Shown one piece after another: positions 1-7,223 of a DNA stretch of 29,523 bases. Made by a program: the position numbers and the translations under genes. Position 1 is the stretch's first letter, and every line of letters starts with the position of its first letter. Source of the stretch: JBNKWA01 sp050299555 (GTDB lineage Bacteria; Pseudomonadota; Alphaproteobacteria; Rhodobacterales; Rhodobacteraceae); contig JBNKWA010000044.1 of NCBI GenBank assembly GCA_050299555.1, positions 1 through 29,523 on the forward strand. The letters run 5' to 3'. Under the pieces are notes generated by a model, which saw nothing but the letters and a program-made list of their open reading frames with translations, ran no database searches and had not been told where the DNA came from.

Positions 1-234
1 AACCGACGCTGGGACCTGATGCTCGACCGCGACCAGGTGGTGATGCTGCCCGAGGAGAACGCCGCCGCCGCGCTCGCCCGGGTCATGGCCCTCGACACGG
101 CCGAGGACATCCTTGCGCGCGATGTGACGGCGGTCGATCTGCGCGACGGCCGCCGTCCGATCCTGCGCCTCAGCCCGAGCGCTCTCGACAAGCTGCGCCA
201 GCCCCAGCCCGTCATTGTGGGAGAAAAGACGTGA
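1..234 (+). CDS. ftsQ: Cell division protein FtsQ, C-terminal part (5' end outside window)
   Basis: The open frame runs from the first base to TGA at 232-234 and begins inside the gene, giving about 77 residues. The residues RRWDLMLDR, then MLPEENAAAALARV and LARDVTAVDLRDGRRP, match the end of the beta domain of alphaproteobacterial FtsQ (DivIB family). FtsQ is a bitopic inner-membrane protein of the divisome that links FtsA/FtsZ to the periplasmic septal wall enzymes through FtsB and FtsL. The identification rests on these residues and on ftsA and ftsZ following directly. The stop overlaps the GTG start of ftsA by four bases (GTGA), so the two are probably translationally coupled. Nothing can be said about the N-terminal membrane segment or POTRA domain. 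Confidence 0.85.
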   Translation, partial: NRRWDLMLDRDQVVMLPEENAAAALARVMALDTAEDILARDVTAVDLRDGRRPILRLSPSALDKLRQPQPVIVGEKT

Positions 235-1580
235 CCAGTGCCCTGTTCCAGTCCCAGCGGGCGATGCGCCAGCGCCGCGAGACCGCGCTTCGCCGCGGCA
301 CGGTAGCGGTGATCGACATCGGCTCGACCAAGATCGCCTGTCTGGTGCTGCAGTTCTCGCCCGATTTCATGCGCGACGGCCGGGTGGCGGCCAATGACGA
401 CGGGCGGCGGGCCTTGCCGCACGGAGCGTTCCGGGTGATCGGCGCCGCCACCACCCGCTCGCGCGGGGTCGAGTTCGGCGAGATCGCGGCGATGGAGGAG
501 ACCGAGCGGGCCATCCGCACCGCGGTCCAGCAGGCCCAGAAGATGGCCGAACTTCGGGTCGACCACGTCATCATCAGCTTTGCCGGCGGACGACCGCGCA
601 GTTATGGGCTGACCGGCGAGATACGGGTCGAGAACGGCGAGGTGACTGAACTGGATGTGGGCGCAGTGCTCGCTGCCTGCGACGTGCCCGACTATGGCGA
701 CGACCGAGAGGCGATCCATGCCTTTCCGGCCAACTTCACGCTCGATGGCCGCACCGGACTGACCGACCCGAGACGCCAAATCGGCAACCGGCTGGCCGTG
801 GACCTGCATATGCTGACGGTGGACGCGGTGACCGTGCACAACCTTTTGCAATGCATCCGCCGCTGTGACTTGGAACTGGCCGGGCTGGTGGTCTCGAGCT
901 ACGCGACCGGGCTGTCGAGCCTGGTCGAGGACGAACAGGAACTTGGCGCCGCCTGCATCGATCTCGGCGGTGGCACCACCAGCGTTTCGATCTTTGCCAA
1001 GCGCCACATGATCTATGCCGACGGCGTGCGGCTGGGCGGCATCCATGTGACCCGCGACATCTGCCATGGGCTGCACGTTCCGATGTCGGTGGCCGAAAAG
1101 CTGAAGACACTGCACGGCGGGCTGGTCGCCACCGGCGTGGACGACCGCGACGTGATCACCATTCCCTCGGTCGTGGAGGACGATCCCGCCGACCGCCGCC
1201 ATGTCACACGGTCGGAACTGATCGGCGTGATGCGGCCGCGCTTTGAGGAAATCCTCGAGGAGGTGCGCGAGACGCTGGATGCGGCGGGGTTCGAGTACCT
1301 TCCCGGCCAGCGTGTCGTCCTGACCGGCGGATCGAGCCAGACGCCGGGCATGGAGACGCTGGCCAGCCGCGTGCTGGGCCGGCAGGTCCGGATCGGCAAG
1401 CCGCTCAGGGTCCAGGGGCTGCCGCAGGCGGCCACCGGCGCATCGTTCTCGGCGGCGGTGGGGCTGGCGCTGCATGCCAGCCATCCGCAAGACGAATGCT
1501 GGGACTTCGAACTGCCTTCCGACCGCATGGGCTCGCGCCGGGTGCGGCGGGCCATGCGCTGGTTCCGGGAGAACTGGTGA
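231..1580 (+). CDS. ftsA: Cell division protein FtsA
   Basis: FtsA is an actin-fold ATPase that tethers FtsZ to the inner membrane and recruits later divisome proteins. The 449-residue product has the phosphate-1 motif AVIDIGSTK (about 26-34), the phosphate-2 motif CIDLGGGTTS (242-251) and the adenosine motif VVLTGGSSQTPGM near the C-terminus. It ends in a basic, Trp-containing segment (RRAMRWFRENW) of the kind that forms the membrane-targeting amphipathic helix. The length is slightly above the usual 410-440, which fits the loop rich in Asp and Gly at about 47-62. The GTG start is chosen because it overlaps the ftsQ stop and gives the family N-terminus. ftsZ lies 197 bp downstream. Confidence 0.96.
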   Translation: MTSALFQSQRAMRQRRETALRRGTVAVIDIGSTKIACLVLQFSPDFMRDGRVAANDDGRRALPHGAFRVIGAATTRSRGVEFGEIAAMEETERAIRTAVQQAQKMAELRVDHVIISFAGGRPRSYGLTGEIRVENGEVTELDVGAVLAACDVPDYGDDREAIHAFPANFTLDGRTGLTDPRRQIGNRLAVDLHMLTVDAVTVHNLLQCIRRCDLELAGLVVSSYATGLSSLVEDEQELGAACIDLGGGTTSVSIFAKRHMIYADGVRLGGIHVTRDICHGLHVPMSVAEKLKTLHGGLVATGVDDRDVITIPSVVEDDPADRRHVTRSELIGVMRPRFEEILEEVRETLDAAGFEYLPGQRVVLTGGSSQTPGMETLASRVLGRQVRIGKPLRVQGLPQAATGASFSAAVGLALHASHPQDECWDFELPSDRMGSRRVRRAMRWFRENW

Positions 1581-1777
1581 GATGAATTTTGGGCCAGCAC
1601 CGGCAGAATCCCGCCTATCTTGTATTTTCCTACCAGATATTGCGGCAATTCGCCCGAAAGGCCGTGACCGCAAGCGAACCATCGGTTAGGGTAAATGAAT
1701 CGGACGGGGTTCGAGGGAAACCGCACGGACGTTGCGGTGAAAGACGCACAGGCACATCCATCAGGCGGGCAGGAGAC
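1581..1777 (+). promoter_or_regulatory. ftsA-ftsZ intergenic leader
   Basis: These 197 bases between ftsA and ftsZ are less GC-rich than the genes around them and carry no credible ORF of their own; an upstream extension of the ftsZ frame is open but shows no conserved start. A weak promoter-like pair (GTGACC, 17 bases, TAGGGT) lies near 1662-1691. I saw no CtrA-type TTAA-N7-TTAA box. The end holds the ftsZ ribosome binding site AGGAG at 1771-1775, only two bases before ATG. A separate ftsZ promoter here is likely by analogy with other alphaproteobacteria, but the sequence does not prove it. Confidence 0.35.
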
Positions 1778-3364
1778 ATGGCACTGAATCTCAACATCCC
1801 CGAGCAGCAGGAGCTGAGGCCCCGGATCACCGTATTCGGTGTCGGCGGCGCCGGCGGCAATGCCGTCAACAACATGATTGCCAAGGCACTGGAGGGGGCC
1901 GAGTTCGTCGTTGCGAACACGGACGCTCAGGCATTGGCGCAAAGCGAGGCACCGGCCAAGGTTCAGCTGGGCGCCAGCGTGACCCAGGGTCTGGGCGCAG
2001 GCGCGCGGCCCGAGATCGGCGCTGCAGCGGCGGAGGAAAGCCTCGAGGCGATCATCGATCACCTCGCCGGCGCCAACATGTGCTTCATCACCGCCGGCAT
2101 GGGCGGCGGCACCGGCACCGGCGGCGCCCCGGTGATCGCCAAGGCGGCCCGGGAACTGGGTGTCCTGACCGTCGGCGTCGTTACCAAGCCGTTCCAGTTC
2201 GAGGGCGCCAAGCGGATGCGCCAGGCCGAGGCCGGCATCGACGAGCTGCAGCGCGTGGTCGACACGCTGATCGTCATCCCGAACCAGAACCTGTTCCGGC
2301 TCGCCAACGAGAAGACCACCTTCACCGAAGCCTTCTCGATGGCCGACGACGTCCTCTATCAGGGTGTCAAGGGCGTGACCGACCTTATGGTCCGGCCCGG
2401 CATCATCAACCTCGACTTTGCCGACATCCGCTCGGTGATGGACGAGATGGGCAAGGCGATGATGGGGACCGGCGAGGCCGAGGGCGAGGATCGCGCCATC
2501 CAGGCGGCCGAGCGGGCCATCGCCAACCCGCTGCTGGACGAGGTCAGCCTGAAGGGTGCCAAGGGCGTCCTCATCAACATCACCGGCGGCGACGACCTGA
2601 CGCTGTTCGAGTTGGACGAGGCTGCCAACCGCATCCGCTCCGAGGTGGATGCCGACGCCAATATCATCATCGGATCGACCCTCGATCCCGATATGGTGGG
2701 CCGTATGCGGGTCTCGGTCGTGGCGACGGGAATCGACGTCGTGGAGGGCGAAGAAGAAGGCAAGCGTCCAACCAGCACCGCCGTGTCGGCGCGGGCGTCC
2801 CAGTCGCTGGAGCGGCAGGCACCCAAGCCCGAGCCGCGTCCGGAACCGTTGCAGCAGCCAGCCGCACGGGAATATGTGCGCCGTGAGGCAGCGCCGCAGC
2901 CGGTGGCCGAGGAGGAAGCCGAGCCTGAACGCGCCTTCCCGCCAGCGGCGACGACGGATGACGACGACGCCGAGATTGCGGCGGCGCGTGTCGCGGCGGC
3001 CCCGGAACCGGTCCGGCCGGTGGTGGAGGTTGCGCCCGAGTCGGTGGCTGTCGCCCAGCCGCGCCGCCCCGGCGAGCCCTCGCCCGAGGTGCTGGCCCGG
3101 CTCAAGGCGGCGGTCAACCGCGCGCCGTCCGGTGCTTCGGCGCAGCGGCCGGCAGGAGCCCATGGCCACGCCGAGGACCATCACGGCCGCTTCGGCATCA
3201 ACAGCCTGATCCAGCGGGTAACCGGACAGCCGCACCGTGACCCGCGGCAGGACCCGGCCGTGCGGGTACCGCCTCCACTGTCGGCCGACGATGAGGATTA
3301 TGAGGCCCAGGGTGAGCGGGAGCGCATCGAAATCCCCGCCTTCCTGCGCCGGCAGGCGAACTGA
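1778..3364 (+). CDS. ftsZ: Cell division GTPase FtsZ
   Basis: FtsZ is the tubulin homologue that polymerises at mid-cell to form the Z ring. The 528-residue protein has the N-terminal GTPase domain with FGVGGAGGNAVNNM (about 20-33) and the tubulin signature GGGTGTG (109-115). It also has the FTEAF and NLDFADIRSVM synergy-loop region. A linker of roughly 150 residues rich in Ala, Glu, Pro and Arg follows. The end holds a FGINSLIQRVTG block and the conserved C-terminal peptide IEIPAFLRRQAN, which binds FtsA and other partners. ATG 1778 is chosen because AGGAG precedes it and the known N-terminus starts there; the 63 in-frame codons upstream are not conserved-looking. A strong terminator follows. 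Confidence 0.97.
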   Translation: MALNLNIPEQQELRPRITVFGVGGAGGNAVNNMIAKALEGAEFVVANTDAQALAQSEAPAKVQLGASVTQGLGAGARPEIGAAAAEESLEAIIDHLAGANMCFITAGMGGGTGTGGAPVIAKAARELGVLTVGVVTKPFQFEGAKRMRQAEAGIDELQRVVDTLIVIPNQNLFRLANEKTTFTEAFSMADDVLYQGVKGVTDLMVRPGIINLDFADIRSVMDEMGKAMMGTGEAEGEDRAIQAAERAIANPLLDEVSLKGAKGVLINITGGDDLTLFELDEAANRIRSEVDADANIIIGSTLDPDMVGRMRVSVVATGIDVVEGEEEGKRPTSTAVSARASQSLERQAPKPEPRPEPLQQPAAREYVRREAAPQPVAEEEAEPERAFPPAATTDDDDAEIAAARVAAAPEPVRPVVEVAPESVAVAQPRRPGEPSPEVLARLKAAVNRAPSGASAQRPAGAHGHAEDHHGRFGINSLIQRVTGQPHRDPRQDPAVRVPPPLSADDEDYEAQGERERIEIPAFLRRQAN

Positions 3365-3420
3365 CAAGGGCGTCCCCACAAGGGGCGCCACCAAAGCGAT
3401 AAACGACCCTGAAAAGCAAC

Positions 3421-3449
3421 TGGGCCACCCGACTGGGTGGCCCTTTTTC
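3421..3449 (+). terminator. Rho-independent terminator after ftsZ
   Basis: A perfect stem pairs GGGCCACCC at 3422-3430 with GGGTGGCCC at 3435-3443 (nine base pairs, four-base loop GACT), followed directly by TTTTTCTT. It lies 57 bases after the ftsZ stop on the same strand. It should separate the ftsQAZ transcript from lpxC. Confidence 0.9.
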
Positions 3450-3529
3450 TTGGTGGTCAGCACGTTGCACGATGGAGTTCATCCGACCAGCCGCGACCCG
3501 AACTGTTGCAAACGGTAACAAGGATTGAG

Positions 3530-3565
3530 TTGTCACTGCACCGCAGCATGAGTATCCCCGACGTT
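3530..3565 (+). promoter_or_regulatory. Possible lpxC promoter
   Basis: TTGTCA at 3530-3535 matches five of six bases of a -35 box. It is followed after 17 bases by TATCCC at 3553-3558, a weak -10. A promoter is expected here because a terminator closes the ftsZ transcript just upstream. If it is used, transcription would start near 3565. That would exclude the ATG at 3548 and favour the GTG at 3629 as the lpxC start. The -10 match is poor. Confidence 0.3.
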
Positions 3566-3628
3566 AACGGATTGCGGCGTTGGCATAGGTCAACCGACCA
3601 GACCCGCGAGCAACAGGCTGGAATCGAC

Positions 3629-4549
3629 GTGCAGACCACACTCAGAAAACCGATCAGCCTTGTGGGAACCGGCCTCCACAGCGGCCGGCCCGTGCGTATG
3701 CGCCTTTTGCCCCGCCCGGCCGATCACGGCATCTGGTTTTGCCGGACCGATGTCACGGATCGGGACAACCTGATCCAGGCGGCGTTCGATTCGGTGGTCG
3801 ACACGACGCTGTGCACCCGGATCGGCAACGAAGCCGGGGTCACGGTTTCCACGATCGAGCACCTGATGGCCGCGTTCGCCGGGTGCGGCCTGCGCAATGT
3901 CATGGTCGAGATCGACGGACCCGAGGTGCCGATCCTCGACGGTTCCGCCCGTGGCTTCGTCCGGAAGATCATGCAGGCCGGGCTGCGCGAGCTCGACGCG
4001 CCGATGCGGGCGCTGAAGATCGTCCGGCCGATCATGGTCAGCGAGGGTGGCGTCGCTGCAGCCCTGCTGCCGGCGGGCGGCTTCGAGATCGACTTCGAGA
4101 TCGACTTCGAGGACGCCGCCATCGGCCACCAGCACAAGGCGCTGGACATGGCCAACGGCAGTTTCGTGCGCGAACTGGCCGATTGCCGCACCTTCTGCCG
4201 CCGCGAGGACGTCGAAGCGATGCAGGCGGCCGGGCTGGCCCTTGGCGGCACGCTCGAGAATGCCGTGGTGGTGTCGGGCACCGAGGTGCTGAACCCCGGC
4301 GGTTTCCGGCGCGCCGACGAATGCGTCCGCCACAAGATGCTGGACGCGCTCGGCGACCTGGCGCTGGCGGGCTTCCCGATCATCGGCCGCTATGTGGGCA
4401 GCCGCGCCGGCCACGGCGTCACCAACCGGCTGCTGCGCAAGCTGTTCGCGACGCCGGGGGCCCATGCGGTGGTCACTTGCTCGCCGGAGATGGAGCAACA
4501 GCTTCCGGGCTTCGACATCCATCCCAGCGACCTCGCCCAGGTCGGCTGA
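3629..4549 (+). CDS. lpxC: UDP-3-O-acyl-N-acetylglucosamine deacetylase LpxC
   Basis: LpxC is the zinc amidase that catalyses the committed step of lipid A synthesis in the cytoplasm. From GTG 3629 the product has 306 residues, close to the family's usual 300-310. The catalytic base and first zinc ligand are in STIEHLMAAF (Glu77, His78). The other ligands are in RHKMLDALGD (His235, Asp239), and His262 lies in GHGVTNRLLRKL; these match E. coli Glu78, His79, His238, Asp242 and His265. The start is uncertain. An ATG at 3548 would add 27 residues that do not resemble the family, whereas VQTTLRKPISLVGTGLHSG starts where known proteins start, though its ribosome binding site is weak. A 12-bp tandem repeat at 4082-4105 encodes FEIDFEID. 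Confidence 0.94.
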   Translation: MQTTLRKPISLVGTGLHSGRPVRMRLLPRPADHGIWFCRTDVTDRDNLIQAAFDSVVDTTLCTRIGNEAGVTVSTIEHLMAAFAGCGLRNVMVEIDGPEVPILDGSARGFVRKIMQAGLRELDAPMRALKIVRPIMVSEGGVAAALLPAGGFEIDFEIDFEDAAIGHQHKALDMANGSFVRELADCRTFCRREDVEAMQAAGLALGGTLENAVVVSGTEVLNPGGFRRADECVRHKMLDALGDLALAGFPIIGRYVGSRAGHGVTNRLLRKLFATPGAHAVVTCSPEMEQQLPGFDIHPSDLAQVG

Positions 4550-4675
4550 CGCCACGGCGTGCCGACCGGACGGGCTCGCCATTGCGCGCTGGCACAGCCT
4601 CGCACACCATGTCATAAGGTTTCGCGCCCGGTTGCCCAGCCGGGCGACGATGGGGTTGGGATCTGGAAGTTCGGA

Positions 4676-5533
4676 ATGCGCGTGACGGGTGGATGGCTGT
4701 GCGAGGGGCGACGACGCCGGGGGCTGATCGCCGCGCTCGTCCTGGCGGGACTGGCCGCCTGCGGCCCGCGCGACGACGTTCCGGTCAATCTCGAAGGGCA
4801 CTCGGCCGAAGAGATCTACAACGCCGGGGAGGCTGCGCTGGCCGCCGGACAACCAACCCGAGCGGCGGGATTCTTCGACGAGGTCGAACGGCTTTACCCC
4901 TATTCGGAATGGTCCAAGCGGTCGACGATCATGTCGGCATTTGCCTATTACCAGGCGGGCGACTTCGGCCAGAGCCAGGCCGCGGCAAACCGCTATCTCG
5001 ACTTCTATCCGGCCGGCACGGACGCGGCCTATGCCCAGTACCTGATCGCCCTCAGCCACTACGACCAGATCGTCGATGTCGGCCGCGATCAGAGCCAGAC
5101 CTTCGATGCTCTGGTGGCCCTGCGCGACGTGATCGAGCGCTACCCGGACAGCGACTATACCAAGTCGGCGGAGCTGAAATTCGATCTGGCGCTGGACCAG
5201 CTCGCAGGCAAGGAAATGCAGGTCGGCCGCTACTACCTGAAGCGCGGCCATTTCGCCGCCGCCATCAACCGCTTCCGGGTGGTGGTGGAGGAATACCAGA
5301 CAACCTCGCATACCGCCGAGGCACTCTACCGGCTGATCGAAAGCTACCTGTCCCTGGGCCTGACCGACGAGGCCCAGACCGCGGGGGCAATCCTGGGCCA
5401 CAACTACCAGGGCTCGGAGTGGTACGAAGACGGCTACGCGCTTCTGACCGGGCGCGGCCTGGACGCCGAGCCGCACGGCGATGGCTGGCTCAACCGCATC
5501 TACCGGCAGGTGATAAGGGGGCAATGGCTCTGA
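4676..5533 (+). CDS. bamD: Outer membrane protein assembly factor BamD (ComL lipoprotein)
   Basis: BamD is an outer-membrane lipoprotein made of TPR-like repeats. With BamA it folds beta-barrel proteins into the outer membrane. The 285-residue product begins with an arginine-rich stretch, a hydrophobic segment LIAALVLAGLAAC and a lipobox with Cys29 as the predicted lipidated residue. The TPR region then has typical family phrases such as EEIYNAGEAALAAG, FFDEVERLYPYSEW and VGRYYLKRGHFAAAINRFR. Start ATG 4676 has GGAAG at 4665-4669 as its ribosome binding site. The position between lpxC and recN is the usual order in Rhodobacterales. recN follows about 40 bases downstream and is probably co-transcribed. 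Confidence 0.93.
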   Translation: MRVTGGWLCEGRRRRGLIAALVLAGLAACGPRDDVPVNLEGHSAEEIYNAGEAALAAGQPTRAAGFFDEVERLYPYSEWSKRSTIMSAFAYYQAGDFGQSQAAANRYLDFYPAGTDAAYAQYLIALSHYDQIVDVGRDQSQTFDALVALRDVIERYPDSDYTKSAELKFDLALDQLAGKEMQVGRYYLKRGHFAAAINRFRVVVEEYQTTSHTAEALYRLIESYLSLGLTDEAQTAGAILGHNYQGSEWYEDGYALLTGRGLDAEPHGDGWLNRIYRQVIRGQWL

Positions 5534-5573
5534 CCCTTGCGGGGGGCGGCGGAGAAGTGCCGCGGGCGTGGCG

Positions 5574-7217
5574 ATGCTGACCGAGCTTTCCATCCGCGAT
5601 ATCGTGCTGATCGAGGAGCTGACGCTGGCCTTCCAGCCGGGGCTGAACGTGCTGACCGGCGAGACCGGCGCTGGCAAGTCGATCCTGCTCGACAGCCTCG
5701 GATTGGCCCTTGGCTGGAAGGGGCGCAGCAAGCTCGTACGTGACGGCGCCGCCGAGGGCGAGGTGACCGCGGTCTTCGAACCCGCTGGCGACCATCCCTG
5801 CCGCGCGGTGCTGAGTGAGGCAGGCCTGCCCGAGGATGACCTGCTGATCCTGAGGCGCGTGGCCACCGCCGACGGGCGCACCCGCGCCTTCGTCAACGAC
5901 CGCCGGGCTACGTCGGAGCTGTTGCGCGCGCTCGGCGACACGCTGGTGGAGCTTCACGGCCAGCAGGACGACCGTGGCCTGCTGGATGCTCGCGGCCACC
6001 GTGCCCTGCTCGACGCTTTCGGCGGCCACGACCTCAAGCCGGTGCGCGATGCATGGGCGGCGTGGGCATCTGCCCGCCGGTCCCTGACCGAGGCCGAGGC
6101 CGCGCAGGCCGATGCGGCGCGCGATGCCGACTACCTGCGCCATGCGGTGACGGAACTGGAGGCGCTGGCGCCCGAGCAGGGCGAGGCCGACCGGCTGGAC
6201 CAGCGGCGGCGACTGATGCAGGCGGCCGAGCGCATCCGGCAGGACGTCGTCCGCGCCCATGCCGCGCTGGGTCACGAGGGTGCCGGCGGCCGCGCCGCCG
6301 ACGCCATTCGCTGGTTGGAAGCGGTGCAGGACAAGGCCGAGGGGCTGCTCGACGCCCCCATGGCAACGCTGGCCACGGCGCTCGACGGGCTGGCCGAGGC
6401 CGAGCAGGGCCTGGAGCGGGCACTGGAGGCGCTGGGCGCCGACCCTGGCGCGCTGGAGGCGGCCGAGGAGCGGCTGTTCGCCATCCGCGGTCTTGCGCGC
6501 AAGCACAACGTGCAGCCCGATGACCTGGCGGGGCTGGCCGCCGACCTGCGGACCCGGCTGGATGCGGTGGAAGGCGGCGACGCGACGATTGGCGCGCTGA
6601 AGGCGAAGGCCCGGGCTGCCGAAGCGGCGTATGGTGAAGTCGCCGCCACTTTGAGCGCGGCGCGTGGCTTGGCCGCCAAGGCGCTCGACCGGGCAATGGC
6701 AGCTGAGCTGCCGCCACTGAAGCTGGAGGCCGCCCGGTTCCTCACCCATCTGGCGCCCTGCGATCCGGGGCCGGAGGGGGCCGAAAGCGTCGGCTTCACC
6801 GTTGCAACCAATCCGGGCAGTGCGCCCGGGCCCATCGGCCGCATCGCTTCGGGTGGCGAGCTCAGCCGGTTCCTCCTGGCGCTCAAGGTCAGCCTCGCCG
6901 GCCGCTCTCCGGGCGGCACGATGATCTTCGACGAGATCGACCGCGGGGTCGGCGGCGCCACCGCCGATGCGGTGGGCCGGCGGCTGGCACAGGTGGCCAC
7001 AGGTGCGCAGGTCCTGGCGGTAACCCACTCGCCGCAGGTGGCAGCGCGGGCGGCACATCACTGGCGGGTCGTCAAGTCGGTGAATGGCGGCACCACGCGC
7101 ACGTTCGTCGAAAAACTGACCGACGACGCGCGGGAGGCCGAGATCGCCCGCATGCTGGCAGGGGAGCAGGTCAGCGAAGCGGCCGTTGCCGCGGCCAGGG
7201 TGCTGCTGCAGGGCTAG
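5574..7217 (+). CDS. recN: DNA repair protein RecN
   Basis: RecN is an SMC-like ATPase that acts early in recombinational repair of double-strand breaks. The 547-residue protein has Walker A GETGAGKS (29-36). The central coiled-coil arms are rich in Ala, Glu, Asp and Arg. In the C-terminal half are the ABC signature IASGGELSRFLLALK and Walker B MIFDEIDRGVGG, followed by the switch histidine in AVTHSPQVAARA. The length agrees with the usual 550 or so. ATG 5574 gives the family N-terminus MLTELSIRDIVLIEEL; a GTG six bases upstream (5568) is better spaced from GGAG at 5551-5554 and may be the real start. The gene ends six bases before the stop of the convergent patatin-like gene, with no terminator between them. 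Confidence 0.95.
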   Translation: MLTELSIRDIVLIEELTLAFQPGLNVLTGETGAGKSILLDSLGLALGWKGRSKLVRDGAAEGEVTAVFEPAGDHPCRAVLSEAGLPEDDLLILRRVATADGRTRAFVNDRRATSELLRALGDTLVELHGQQDDRGLLDARGHRALLDAFGGHDLKPVRDAWAAWASARRSLTEAEAAQADAARDADYLRHAVTELEALAPEQGEADRLDQRRRLMQAAERIRQDVVRAHAALGHEGAGGRAADAIRWLEAVQDKAEGLLDAPMATLATALDGLAEAEQGLERALEALGADPGALEAAEERLFAIRGLARKHNVQPDDLAGLAADLRTRLDAVEGGDATIGALKAKARAAEAAYGEVAATLSAARGLAAKALDRAMAAELPPLKLEAARFLTHLAPCDPGPEGAESVGFTVATNPGSAPGPIGRIASGGELSRFLLALKVSLAGRSPGGTMIFDEIDRGVGGATADAVGRRLAQVATGAQVLAVTHSPQVAARAAHHWRVVKSVNGGTTRTFVEKLTDDAREAEIARMLAGEQVSEAAVAAARVLLQG

Positions 7218-7223
7218 GCCGGA

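Noticed and set aside
1662..1697. Promoter-like GTGACC-N17-TAGGGT before ftsZ
   Set aside because: Too few consensus matches to list as a promoter by itself; mentioned only in the intergenic entry.
1013..3463. An 816-codon open frame on the minus strand across ftsA and ftsZ
   Set aside because: It lies opposite two certain genes, has low-complexity Arg/Gly/His content and no recognisable domain. It is an effect of high GC at third codon positions.
3590..5941. A 783-codon minus-strand frame opposite lpxC, bamD and the start of recN
   Set aside because: Same reason: it mirrors three well-supported genes and has no family features or ribosome binding site.
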